Assembly (NCBI GenBank): GCA_964017045.1
Contig: OZ024809.1
Location: 28,496,618-28,560,617 of the forward strand
From: Omphiscola glabra
Lineage: Eukaryota; Mollusca; Gastropoda; Lymnaeidae
DNA: 64,000 bases
Direction of reading: 5' to 3'
The position numbers and the translations under genes are program-made. Positions within the stretch are counted from its first letter, which is position 1. Every line of letters begins with the position of its first letter. A model generated the notes under the pieces. It made no database searches. It saw only the letters and a program-made list of their open reading frames with translations, and had not been told where the DNA came from. Below are positions 34,555 through 45,714 of this stretch, in pieces.

Positions 34555-34975
34555 GCTGTAGGGGAGACACGGTGCAGGGGTGACACGGTGCAGGGGTGAC
34601 ACGGTGCAGGGGTGACACGTTGTAAAGCTGACACGGTGTAGGGATGACACGTTGTAAAGCTGACACGGTGCAGGGGTGACACGTTGTAAGGCTGACACGG
34701 TGCAGGGGTGACACGTTGTAAAGCTGACACGGTGTAGGGGTGACACGTTGTAAAGCTGACACGGTGTAGGGGTGACACGGTGTACAGCTGACACGGTGCA
34801 GGAGTGACACGTTGTAAAGCTGACACGGTGCAGGGTTGACACGTTGTAAAGCTGACACGGTGTAGGGGTGACACGTTGTAAAGCTGACACGGTGTAGGGG
34901 TGACACGCTGTACAGCTGACACGGTGCAGGAGTGACACGTTGTAAAGCTGACACGGTGTAGGGATGACACGGTGA
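34555..34975. repeat. 16/32-bp minisatellite
   Basis: Alternating units gacacgttgtaaagct and gacacggtgYaggggt give a 32-bp dimer in most of the array. Frames through it encode Cys/His/Thr-rich repeats and are not genes. The flanks 34000-34550 and 34980-35390 show nothing recognisable. Confidence 0.92.
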
Positions 34976-35471
34976 GTTCACCGCCATGATTGACACAATG
35001 CTTTCACCGGCCTTGCAGGAGGCCCACCATAGTCACGCCAATCACCACCCACGTATAATCGACCCAGCATTCTGTCGACTCCATTCTAAAAATATAAATT
35101 GTTTCATGTCCCAAAATCATAGATTTCACACGTCGGCAAATTTGGGCAACATTGCCCATGGGCTGATTTGAGGCATTGGCCTAAACCTGAGTTGTAGTTG
35201 TATACAGGGTTGCCCAGCAAAAGAGATAACGTCTGGTAACAAAGGGTTATATCATTGTTTTGTCATTGACAGTTGTGTGAAAATTATGACGCTAATCAGA
35301 AACCCCCCCCCCCCTCCCCCCTCACTTTAAACAAAATACAGCTAAAGTCAATGCTGCTATTCAAGTCGAAAGTTGCCCTTGTTCAACATTGCGCGCGAAA
35401 GACGAACAACAACCACCCAATGAATACATTCTTTACAAAGTCAAAAATCGTTCCGTAGCAGACGATTGCGA

Positions 35472-35699
35472 TCAGTCCGTGAATACAAAATGGACGTCCT
35501 GCAGGTCATCAATGCGAATTCCAAACGTCCCGTCGAAGAACGTGTGCCAGCAAGAATTCCGCAGGAGGATGAAGTTCCCTGGTTTGAGACATCTGGCCAG
35601 CGGGATGGGTAGGCCGAAACCAAACATCTCATCGCTCCGGTGGAAGTACATGTTGAATTGGTTGTAGAACATGATGTGGGTTTTAACGCCCTCTTGGTC
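35472..35699 (-). CDS. Gene D exon 6 (terminal)
   Basis: 228 nt, acceptor TTATTTTCCCCAG, stop TGA at 35474-35472. It starts DQEGVKTHIMFY and contains LKPGNFILLRNSCWH. In this exon the sequence PGN-x-ILL and DGT-x-GIR are the most constant parts among B, C and D. Confidence 0.9.
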   Translation of the reverse strand, partial: DQEGVKTHIMFYNQFNMYFHRSDEMFGFGLPIPLARCLKPGNFILLRNSCWHTFFDGTFGIRIDDLQDVHFVFTD

Positions 35700-38600
35700 C
35701 TGGGGAAAATAAAAGTATCTCATTATGATGCATTGATGGTGAATTAAATGACCATTATCCCCTTGTGAGGTCAATAAAGTGGATTATATAGCAATAATCT
35801 AAATATAATGCGCTGAAAGTCGATTCTATGACAATAATCTCATTATGGGGCATTGCAAGTTGAGTATACGCGAAAATCATATTTCTTTTCGAACACATCT
35901 TTGATTTTAAATTAAACAAACCGTAAAAACAAAGTTGTTCGTATATATTTTTCATATGTGCTTCTTTTTACTGTGTTTTATATTAATATTCTAATCTAAT
36001 GTCACACCCGCTTTTACATCACATATTTATTTCAACAACTATTTCAGAAAATGCAAAACAAATATTACGCACAAAACGCACTTGCGATTTTTTTGGGTAC
36101 GGATCTCATTTAGCGCGGTAATCGGGAATTTATTTCGGGAAGTCGGTGGCATCATATTATTTTCTTAATTTTTCCATTAAAAACCAGTAAAAACAGACTT
36201 TTTGGTAAGTAGATGGTTGGGCTGAAAATTTGACAGATTCTGTTGTGGTTGGCAACAGGTCTATGTGCAGTAGCTTGGCAAACGGACAAACATCAAATTG
36301 TTATCTAGTAACGAGTAGGAGCCAAAAAGCTACACGAGAACGATTTCCGGGCTAAACATTATATATTGATCTAATAACTAGTTGTATTCAAGAGCCACAT
36401 GGCTGAGTCCAAGGAGCCAACTATTAAATAGCTACATGTAAAAGACCAAAAAGAGCCGCATGCAGCTGGAGAGCCGCAGGTTCTCGACCCCCCTCCCTGG
36501 AATCTGTATATATCATAGAGAACATCACTTGATATATATATTATGTTAAAGACTTACCATTACTGTAACGCCGTGTCGGAAAGGGTGAAAGTACGGCCCT
36601 GTGATCATTAGGAATATGGGCCGTGTGACTCCAAGAAACAAGTCTAAATGAGAGAGAAAAATTGTAACCATTTTTATGATAGGTTTGTGAAGTGAGAACG
36701 TCAAAAGTAAGAGAGAGCGAGAGAGATAGAGAGAGAAAGAGAGAGAGAGATAGAGCGCGAGGAGAGAGCGAGAAGAGAGAGAGATCCAGAAGAGAGAGAG
36801 AGAGAGCGAGGAGAGAGATGAGACAAAGAAAGGAAGTGAGAAATAAGAATGTGAGAAAGAGAGAGAGAGAGAGTGGAAGAGAGAGGAATGAAAGGAGAAA
36901 AAGATGAAAGAGTCATATATATATATATGCGGTCGATAGACACATCGGAAGATAAATATATAGCTGGCTACCTAGATTGATAGACATATGAGTGGATGGA
37001 TGAATGGTTGAATGGATTGATGGATTAATGGATATATAAATATGTATTAGTTATATAGATATTTAGATAGATAAATAGACAGACAAATAGACAGAGAGAG
37101 CGAGAGATAGTGAGATAGAAAAAAGAGAGAGGGAGAGAGAGATAGAGAGAGGTTGAGAAAGAGCGAAAATGTAAGAGTCTTGCATCTCATCAGGCAATCA
37201 TGTATAACAGTATAAACCTTAAGATGTTTTCAAGAATAATACCATCGTACCAGACCATCGAGATCACCTGACCTTTCAATAAACAATGGTCATGTCGAGA
37301 TCACCTGACCTTTCAATAAACTATTTTCAGTCAACATCACCTGACCTTTCAATAGACTATTTTCAGTCAAGATCACCTGACCTTTCAATAAACTATTTTC
37401 AGTCAAGATCACATGACCTTTCAATAAACTATTTTCAGTCAAGATCACCTGACCTTTCAAAAAACTATTTTCAGTTAAGATCACATGACCTTTCAATAAA
37501 CTATTTTCAGTCAAGATCACCTGACCATTCAATAATCTATTTTCAGTCAAGATCACATAACCTTTCAATAAACTATTTTCAGTCGAGATCACATGGCCTT
37601 TCAAATAAACTATTTTCAGTCGAGATCACATGACCTTTCAAATAAACTATTTTCAGTCGAGATCACTTGACCTTTCAATTTAAAAAAATGCTAAGTCGAG
37701 TTTTTGTACGTAACTGCGTGCTGATCGAGCCAGAATATCAGAAACTTACATTCAAACTCGTGGCTTAAATCTCGAAGTCTTGTTGAAAGCCGAGGACCCC
37801 CTGGCCGCATACTTTCAGCCAGTAAATAGCCGAAGGGCAGTTCTTGAATGGCTTTAACAAATGTCCCACTCCGCTCTGAAGAAGCGATGGAAAAAGAAAT
37901 TACTCAAAGCAGCATCAACAAAGTATTTTAATAACATCCAACATCTATGGTTAGATTACACATTAGGAATGGAAAGCTTTGTATTTCTGTTGTTCATGAA
38001 GTTATTTGTTAATCATTTTGGATAATATACTTTTTTCTTTTACTTAAAGCAGCGGTTTTCAACCTGTGGGTCGCGACCCCTTTGAGGGGGGGGGGTTGGG
38101 GGTGATCGCAAGACCCTTTCAAGGGGGTTGCATAAGACCATCGGAAAACACATAATATACTTTACAGGTATGAAGTAGCAACGAAAATTATTTTTGTGGC
38201 TGGGGGTCACCACAAAATGAAAAATTGTATTAATAGGGTTCGCGGCATTAGAAAGGTTGAGAACCACTGACTTAAAGCATTAAACGTAAAATAAATGGAG
38301 AATTAGACAAACGCATTAACGTAGACTAGAATACTTTGTTTGTACTCATTCGAGCTTCTTCCGTAAATATTTTTTTTTTCGCTTGCAACGGCTACATGCG
38401 TGAAATGGACTTTGGGTGGGGGGGGGGGGGGGCATTAACCTTTAGTATCGTAAGGATGGACAGACACATCGACAGAAGCACGTTTGTATCACTCAAGGGA
38501 GGAGAGTGTTTGCAGAAAATGATAGACAGGAACAAAATAATTACTCATTAAAAATTACACAATGCTGCATTCTAATCTTTATAAAGGGATTCCAAGCCGA

Positions 38601-41600
38601 GCGGGCGATCATCCCCCCCCCACGGAACTGGCGAGGGACAAAAAGAGGTCTTCAGATCACTGACCACTATTATATTATAAATAATCGACTTCTACTACAT
38701 CAAGTGATCGACTCCTACTACGTCAAGTAATCGACTCCTACTACGTCAAGTAATCGACTCCTACTACGTCAAGTGATCGACTCCTACTACGTCAAGTGAT
38801 CGACTCCTACTACGTCAAGTAATCGACTCCTACTACGTCAAGTAATCGACTCCTACTACGTCAAGTGATCGACTCCTACTACGTCAAGTAATCGACTCCT
38901 ACTACGTCAAGTAATCGACTCCTACTACGTCAAGTGATCGACTCCTACTACGTCAAGTGATCGACTCCTACTACGTCAAGTAATCGACTCCTTCTAAGTC
39001 AAGTAATCGACTCCTACTACGTCAAGTGATCGACTCCTACTACGTCAAGTAATCGACTCCTACTACGTCAAGTAATTGACTCCTACTACGTCAAGTGATC
39101 GACTCCTACTACGTCAAGTGATCGACTCCTACTACGTCAAGTAATCGACTCCTACTATGTCAAGTGATCGACTCCTACTACGTCAAGTGATCGACTCCTA
39201 CTACGTCAAGTGATCGACTCCTACTACGTCAAGTAATCGACTCCTACTACGTCAAGTGATCGACTCCTACTAAGTCAAGTGATCGACTCCTACTACGTCA
39301 AGTGATCGACTCCTACTACGTCAAGTGATCGACTCCTACTACGTCAAGTGATCGACTCCTACTACGTCAAGTAATCGACTCCTACTACGTCAAGTGATCG
39401 ACTCCTACTACGTCAAGTAATCGACTCCTACTACGTCAAGTAATCGACTCCTACTACGTCAAGTGATCGACTCCTACTACGTCAAGTGATCGACTCCTAC
39501 TACGTCAAGTAATCGACTCCTTCTAAGTCAAGTAATCGACTCCTACTAAGTCAAGTAATCGAAACCTACTATGTCAAATAAGTGACCCAGCTACGCACAT
39601 ACTTTGTTTAGATGAACAGTTACGAAGCAATCAATTTTAATATTTTTTTTATATCTTTTATATTAACCTCGCATTTGTTCGTCGTTGAATCGCTGGCAAA
39701 ATCTGAGGACGGCCAATTGACCCAGTTCCCGTCAATCTAGCGAGCTGAAACTTGGCACATAGACTAGTTGCCGAGGAAAATATATCCTATCAAATTGTTA
39801 GCCCCAGCCCCTAAAATTAACCCATTGCTCTCTATTCTTTTATAAAGGATTTATACGAGAAAAATATATTTTTTTAGTGGGTTGTTGAATGAAAAATATA
39901 TATATAAAAAAGCCCGCCAAATTTTGTTTGTGCGAGAATTATTAACCATAATACTAATGGCTTACTGCAAAATTCTTTATGCTTAGGGAAATCCTCTTTC
40001 TGGCAAGATTTATTGCAATATCTGCCGCCCTTACACCGTGAACACTTCAGCATTGTGTAGCTCTCCTTGCGGCAAAAGAAACATTTCTCCAGCTTCGGTG
40101 GTTCCCTTGGATCTCTGCCACCGGCTGCCGCCTCTGCTTCTCTCGCCTTCTGTTTGTCGTAAGGCACAAGTTCCACCCCAGTTGTCGTCAGTTTTTTCTC
40201 GGTGTTGGCCGCTCCAGTTTCTGAGCCAACTGGTTCACTGTCCTTGACCTTCCCACCTTGGCTTCCGGTGTTGGGAGCGGTTCTGCCCTCGATTTCGTCA
40301 GCAGTGCCGGTGTTGCTAGTAGCTGACCCGTCCTCGACCCTTCCAACCTGATCTCTGGCCTTCAACTTGTCGGCAGTGTCACAGGCGGTAGAGCCAGGAT
40401 TATCCCCCGCCTTGACCCTAGAGTTATTATTGGGTCCTTGACTGTCTTTGGGTTTCTGAGACAGGAGACTTCCGTCTAAGTGTCTTTCAGACAGGAGACT
40501 TCCGTCTAATGGTCTTTCAGATAGGAGACTTCCGTCTAAGGGTCTTTCAGACAGGAGACTTCCGTCTAATGGTTTTTCAGATAGGAGACTTCCGTCTAAG
40601 CGTTTCTCAGATAAGAGACTTCCGTCTAGGGGTTTCTCAGGTAGGAGACCTCCGTCTAAGGGTATTTCAGATGGCACAGTGCCGACTAAAACAGGAAATG
40701 TTTTTCGATTAAAAACAGTAGCAAATGTATGTGGCTTTGGGTGGGATTGCCAAAATAACATACCAGTATTCCATTAAACTATAAACAAAAAATATGGTGA
40801 AGTGTTATTCGCAACATTAATTTCTCTGATAAAACCAAAGTTATCAGATGCGTAAGGAAGAGGATACAGTAGGACTATTTTTGTCAGACTCAAAAAAAAA
40901 AGTTTCTTATTTATTTTTTTTAGATGCATTCGATCTTCTTAAACACAAAAAGTACCCGTCATAATTTTCTTAACTAAAATATTAAATGAAAAAAAAAAAA
41001 AAAAATTTCCTTTCCCAACCCACCATCTCAGATTACATCCCCATACTTACAGTTATTCGTTTATAAAACACTTCGACAAATTTTATTGATTTCCTGCACT
41101 TAATAAATAAACATCTCCGCTTTAAAAAAAAAACATGGCCAACCAATGATTTTTATGTATTTATTCCTGCATGAAAAAGGGGGGGGGCATGGTTAAATTG
41201 GTATGTGTCATTGAAAAATATCTCATACTCATATGTTTTAAAGATACCTGAACATATGTTTATTTTTTTAAAAAATCCATATCAAAATGGGTAAACTTCA
41301 ATTGACTTCAAACCTGCATCTGTGCTTATCTCTCTTCCTGACCCATCATCGTCTGTATCTGTGTCGTACTCTGGGAAGCGGGTATTCTGCCGTTTCTTGT
41401 CAAAAGCTCCACTTGTCTCGTCGACCTTTGCGCTTCCATTCTCCTTATCAATCTTCGGCTTCCACCAGCCATCACCGAATGCCGTCCCTGATCGGATCTT
41501 ACTATCAACGGTCACTTTACCGCCAAACTTCCCGCCTTCAATGGATGACGCAATTTCCGGGGCTGGGGAACTGGACTTCTCTGCTTCGGAGACATTTGTA

Positions 41601-43121
41601 GTTTTTCCTTTACCCCTCCTCCTGTTCCTCCTCTTCCGCGGCTTTCTCTTTTTGGTCGCGTCACTGGCACGCTGACTGACGCTTGGTTCGTTGTTCTCAT
41701 TGAGATTGTCTGGCGCGTCCTCATTGGCCGCAATGTTGCCCTCTTCGTCCAATGATTTGGCCTTTTGTCTGACTGACATGACCAAGTTGCGGTCTAACAT
41801 ATGAGCCGTCCCTTTCTTGCAGTTGATGACATCACACTGCGGCTCATGTTTGACTCTGTTAACTTCAAGGCACTCAATGGAACAGTAGCTGAGAGGGAAA
41901 AATGTAAATAAAGAAATATTTTTATTGAACGATAGTGAATGATGCATGCTTGGCTAAGTTCTTATGGGCACCAGTGGCCCCTAGAATAATTAGAATGGCT
42001 AAGTTCTTATGGGCACCAGTGGCCCCTAGAATAATTAGAATGGCTAAGTTCTTCTGGGCACCAGTGGCCCCTAGAATAATTAGAATGGCTAAGTTCTTTT
42101 GGGCACCAGTGGCCCCTAGAATAATTAGAATGGCTAAGTTCTTCTGGGCACCAGTGGCCCCTAGAATAATTAGAATGGCTAAGTTCTTATGGGCACCAGT
42201 GGCCCCTAGAATAATTAGAATGGCTAAGTTCTTCTGGGCACCAGTGGCCCCTAGAATAATTAGAATGGCTAAGTTCTTATGGGCACCAGTGGCCCCTAGA
42301 ATAATTAGAATGGCTAAGTTCTTCTGGGCACCAGTGGCCCCTAGAATAATTAGAATGGCTAAGTTCTTCTGGGCACCAGTGGCCCCTAGAATAATTAGAA
42401 TGGCTAAGTTCTTATGTTCAACAGAGGTGCTTTAAATAATTAGGTTAGGAGCTGTAAGTCTTCTTACACTAGGGTACACGTTATCATCGAAAACATGACA
42501 TCGAATTTCCGTTCGCGGGATGTATCAACGTGGGGTGTTTCAACGCGGGATGTATCAACGTGGGGTGTATCAACGTTGGGTGTTTCAACGCGGGGTGTAT
42601 CAATGTGGGGGTATATCTCGTGGGATGTATCAACGTTGGATGTATCAACGTGGGGGTGCATTAGCGAGTGATGTATCAACGTGGGGTGTATCACTGTGGG
42701 GAGTATCAACGTGAGCTGTATCAATGTGGGGTATATCAACGTGGGGGTGTATCAAAATCTATTTGTGTGAATAACATAAACAAAAATATCTAAATGACAA
42801 CACAGAGAAATATATCTATACAGTCATAAGTTACAGATCAAATGAGCGAACATATCACTAGGTGAATCGTTATTTCTGTCATGGAGAAATATGTAACGGA
42901 TATCATCATGGAATATTTTCTGATATGGGGGAATATGGTAATAACGCCATAAGGGACAATGTTACCCCTTGCCAGATCTCTTACCTAAACTCACGACATT
43001 TCTCACACGTCACCATGTCACGGAATGTCCGCTTCTTACAGTTCATACACCTGCGCTCCCTCTGGAACTGCTCCAGGACCTCATACGGTACCCAGTGCAG
43101 GTCGACGGCCCTTCCCTCCAT
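35472..43121 (-). CDS. Gene D: complete double-MYND zinc-finger protein, 623 aa
   Basis: Six coding exons on the minus strand, 43121-42985, 41888-41314, 40685-39966, 37875-37750, 36643-36558 and 35699-35472, join in frame to 624 codons including a TGA stop. Finger 1 is at about residues 25-64 (CMNC, CEKC, YCSIEC, H-x3-C), split by intron 1. A basic patch (RKPRKRRNRRRGKGK) and the acidic YDTDTDDDG follow. The exon 3 linker holds seven 10-residue repeats. Finger 2 is at 439-477 (CFFC, CSRC, YCNKSC, HKEFC). Residues 478-623, from exons 4 to 6, form a conserved unrecognised domain ending in DGTFGIRIDDLQDVHFVFTD. No signal peptide or membrane segment stands out. A nuclear or cytoplasmic adaptor or regulator is inferred from the fingers. 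It is the reference copy for the family here. Confidence 0.85.
35975..36275 (+). repeat. Dispersed 400-bp repeat, partial copy
   Basis: Carries tattaatattctaatctaat, cacacccgcttttacatcac, aaaacgcacttgcg and gcggtaatcgggaattt, and fades after ggtctatgtgcag. It lies in the last intron of gene D. Confidence 0.7.
36370..36500. mobile_element. Decayed hAT-like fragment
   Basis: agagccacatggctgag, gagccgcatgcagc and ccgcaggttctcgaccc resemble the element at 29.88 kb. No intact ends or duplication. Confidence 0.4.
36558..36643 (-). CDS. Gene D exon 5
   Basis: 86 nt, acceptor CTCATTTAG, donor GTAATG|GTAAGT. It encodes LFLGVTRPIFLMITGPYFH and an end FRHGVTVM. Confidence 0.88.
36700..37160. repeat. 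(GA)-rich microsatellites and diverged simple repeats
   Basis: gagagagcgagagagatag-type DNA at 36700-36910 and 37085-37160, with tagatagataaatagac-type DNA between. Confidence 0.9.
37255..37675. repeat. 36-bp minisatellite, about 12 copies
   Basis: The unit is tttcaataaactattttcag plus tcaagatcacctgacc. Open frames on both strands are due to the multiple-of-3 period. It ends about 75 bp before exon 4 of gene D. Confidence 0.93.
37750..37875 (-). CDS. Gene D exon 4
   Basis: 126 nt, acceptor CGCTTCTTCAG, donor GAAT|GTAAGT. It encodes RSGTFVKAIQELPFGYLL and an end GGPRLSTRLRDLSHEFE. Confidence 0.87.
38050..38269. mobile_element. hAT-Charlie-like MITE 6
   Basis: Ends CAGCGGTTTTCAACCTG and GGTTGAGAACCACTG. 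Flanks acttaaag on both sides (8 of 8). It lies in intron 3 of gene D. Confidence 0.93.
38690..39575. repeat. 23-bp satellite, about 38 copies
   Basis: The unit is ctactacgtcaagtRatcga plus ctc. Copies differ almost only at R (A or G), a second array with one binary site per 23-bp unit. Confidence 0.95.
39600..39880 (-). repeat. Dispersed 400-bp repeat, inverted copy
   Basis: Contains gctgaaacttggcacatagac, the reverse complement of the family mark, with caattgacccagttcccgtc on one side and tatcctatcaaattgttagc on the other. Confidence 0.72.
39966..40685 (-). CDS. Gene D exon 3: 10-residue repeats, linker and MYND finger 2
   Basis: 720 nt, acceptor TTTCCTGTTTTAG, donor TTTTGCA|GTAAGC. Seven tandem copies of DGSLLSEKPL (30 bp each, 40460-40670) open the exon. 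Next comes a linker with TAPNTGSQGGKVKDSEPV, shared with gene C, then VELVPYDKQKAREAEAAAGG, and finger 2 at the very end. Confidence 0.9.
40690..41313. other. Gene D intron 2
   Basis: AT-rich with poly-A runs. No feature recognised. Confidence 0.5.
41314..41888 (-). CDS. Gene D exon 2
   Basis: 575 nt, acceptor CCCTCTCAG, donor GCAG|GTTTGA. It completes finger 1 (S-YCSIECLEVN, H-x3-C), then MLDRNLVMSVRQKAKSLDEE, a basic patch and FGDGWWKPK. It is about 70 percent alike to exon 2 of A and C by eye. Confidence 0.87.
41945..42415. repeat. 45-bp minisatellite, about 10 copies
   Basis: The unit is gctaagttcttMtgggcacc plus agtggcccctagaataatta plus gaatg, nearly perfect, within 60 bp of the exon 2 acceptor of gene D. 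A plus-strand frame runs through it but reflects the period only. Confidence 0.94.
42515..42755. repeat. Irregular 12- to 24-bp minisatellite
   Basis: Units such as gtatcaacgtggggt and gtttcaacgcggggt, diverged and of variable length. Confidence 0.85.
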
Positions 43122-43187
43122 CTGCGCCGATACAGCCGAGGAGTTGAACTCAAGACGACTGAATGCAGTCTTCGAAAAAGGCTGGAC
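42985..43187 (-). CDS. Gene D exon 1
   Basis: 203 nt, acceptor TATTCATGCAG, ATG at 43121-43119, donor GTTTAG|GTAAGA. It encodes MEGRAVDLHWVPYEVLEQ, RERRCMNC and TCEKC. An in-frame upstream ATG lies across the acceptor and is not conserved in gene A, so the internal one is chosen. Confidence 0.87.
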
Positions 43188-43199
43188 CTGCATGAATAG

Positions 43200-44635
43200 A
43201 AGTGTGAAGTGTAAATGATAAACTCATGGGTCAATGTGTTGCACTGAAGATAGAACGAAATACAAATTTAAGCGTTCGGCAAATGCGTTCATCAGTACAC
43301 ACAATTTTTTTACATAAATTATATAATTAAGCTTTTTAAAACACGGCCTACTGCGACGTCATAATGGTTGATAAATAAACTGAATTTTTATAGATTGGTG
43401 TGTGTGTGTGGTGGGAAGGGGGTGTATTTTTTGCGTACGTAATATATGGACAGACCTTTACTGAATTTATATTTATAGTTTGTATCTTTGCACATTTCTC
43501 TTTTTTATAGATGATTCCTGAATTGTAATATCTGAACCCGAGTTCAGACCCACCGGATATAGTCTCGAATTATATTTTCTAATCACATTTTTTAACCTTA
43601 ATTAAAAAAAAAACACCGTTAAGTGGGTACCTTTTAAATTATTTTAGAACCTTTAAATGTTTCTTGATGATATTAAGGCATACTGCATGTTTTTCTGCTT
43701 AAAATTATCTTTAATTTGATGTATGGCATATTTATGTAAGTCAATTAAAAAAAAAATTAAACATTTTTTGAAAATGTGTATTTAATTTTTCGGTCGAAAA
43801 ATAAAAACGACTAAAAATCATTCTTGTTATTTTTTATTTGTTAATAACTTTTAAATTAATAAATCTGGCCGCTTGAAAAAAAATTGGCTTAAATATTGCA
43901 AACTTTGGAGTGCATACACCAATTCTTGGACTTCTATGTTGATTATTTTTGAAAATATTGGCCCTTAAACATGGCACTTTTTCAAGTGGAAAAATATCCA
44001 CTTTTGGTCGATTTTCAGCAAATTTGAAAATCGCATAACTTTTTTTGTTTATAGAGATATCTACATGAAATAAGTGGCCTATATCTTAGAATAAAAAGTT
44101 CTGTCAGGTGAATCTATTTACATATGTCTGCTATGTAAAGAACATTTTGATTGGGACTACCTACTTTTATGTTTAAATGTAATTGTCTTCCATACCGTGT
44201 TGTGATCCTTACTATTGTAAGAATACTTCTATAATGGGGCGAGATAGGAAAATGGAAAGGTGGTGTGGGGCGCTGAGCATTAGTTTATGATCTGAAGGGA
44301 AGCGGCGGCCCATGAAAGTGAGAGAACCACAGTTGCCTAGTGTCATTTAAACGTGACTAAACACAACTAGAGTACCTTAGTACCGCCCCCTTACCATGCG
44401 ACCTGCGTATTTTTATAATTTCTCGAGTCATCTTCTCTAGATTCCGACGCTCTCTATGATAAATACTCACTGTTTATGAAATGCCTTTTAAACAATTTTA
44501 AATCAATTGTTTTTTTTTTGGATCAATATCGACCCAGTCACAAATCTTAAGTCGGCGCAGTACAGTATCTTAATCAATAGTCTATACTATTCCATAGGGT
44601 TTGTTCAATAAAACATCTTAATCCCTCACTCGTTA
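43200..44635. other. Gene D intron 0, AT-rich
   Basis: Very AT-rich, with a GT run near 43400. I see no exon, repeat or element in it. Confidence 0.5.
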
Positions 44636-44639
44636 CCCC

Positions 44640-45375
44640 TTAACGACTACTTACCCAACGTAATGGCAACTTAGCCAACATAACGACAACTGAGCGAACA
44701 TAACAACTGAGCCAACTTAAGGACAACTGAGCAAACATAACAACTGAGCCAACTTAACGACAACTGAGCCAAGTTAACGACAACTGAGCCAACCTAACGA
44801 CAACTGAGCCAACATAACTGAGCTAACATAATAACTGACCCAACATAACGACACCTGAGGCAACATAACGAAACCTTAGACAACATAACGGCAACTGAGC
44901 CAACGTAACATCATCTGAGCCAACACAACAACTGAGCCAATATAACAACTGAGCCAACATAAAAACTGAATCAACCTACCGACAACTGAGCCAACATAAC
45001 AACTTAGCTAACATAACAACTGAGCTAACAACTGAGCCAATGTAACGACAACTGAGCCAACATAACAAATGAGCCAACGTAACAGCTGAGCCAACATAAC
45101 AACTGAGCCAGCATAACAACTGAGCCAACGTAACAGCTGAGCCAACGTAACAACTGAGCCAACATAACGACAACTGAGCCAACATAACGACAACTGAGCC
45201 AACATATCGACAACAGAGCCAACATAACAACTGAGCCAACATAACGACAACTGAGTTAACATAACGACAACTGAGCCAACATGACGACAACTAAGCCAAC
45301 ATAAGGACAAGTGAGCCAACATATCGACAACTGTGTCAACATAACGACAGCTAAGCCAACATAACAACACATCTA
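44640..45375. repeat. 15- to 20-bp minisatellite, about 42 copies
   Basis: Units acaactgagccaacataacg and aactgagccaacata. It ends about 65 bp before the noncoding exon of gene D. Confidence 0.92.
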
Positions 45376-45440
45376 CCTGTGATGTATTATTCAAGTTTAA
45401 AAGATGTTAAAACTAATCACAATACTTATTTAAAACGTAC

Positions 45441-45588
45441 CTGTTCACCACCTAAGGAACACAGAGTTTATGTAACACGGGTTGATTTCATCGCTAAAAA
45501 TAGACTGAAATCGTTGGTATGCCTTTCCGGGAATTACAAAGGGGTTATGTTTCCGGGAATCGGGACAGTTGTTTCAAAATTGGGCTAA
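45441..45588 (-). promoter_or_regulatory. Gene D promoter and noncoding exon 0
   Basis: The minus strand reads TTAGCCCAATTTTGAAAC (45588-45571), then TTCCCGGAA (45559-45551), a second TTCCCGGAA (45533-45525), a weak TATA CTATTTTTAG (45503-45494) and a donor GAACAG|GTACGT after 45441. The first palindrome is 47 bp from the TATA box, as in A and C. Two palindromes and a weaker TATA distinguish it. Confidence 0.72.
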
Positions 45589-45714
45589 CATAACCCATAC
45601 ATTTATTAGGCGGAACTGTAATAAAAAGTTGTTCTAATATCAACTTTGCTGACATAATCAGTTATGTACACACATTTAAGTCAAACGTTTTTTGAAAATG
45701 AAAAAAGTTTGGTG

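Noticed and set aside
41935..42435. Plus-strand frame of 166 codons with FLWAPVAPRIIRMAK repeats
   Set aside because: Product of the 45-bp intronic minisatellite opposite gene D.
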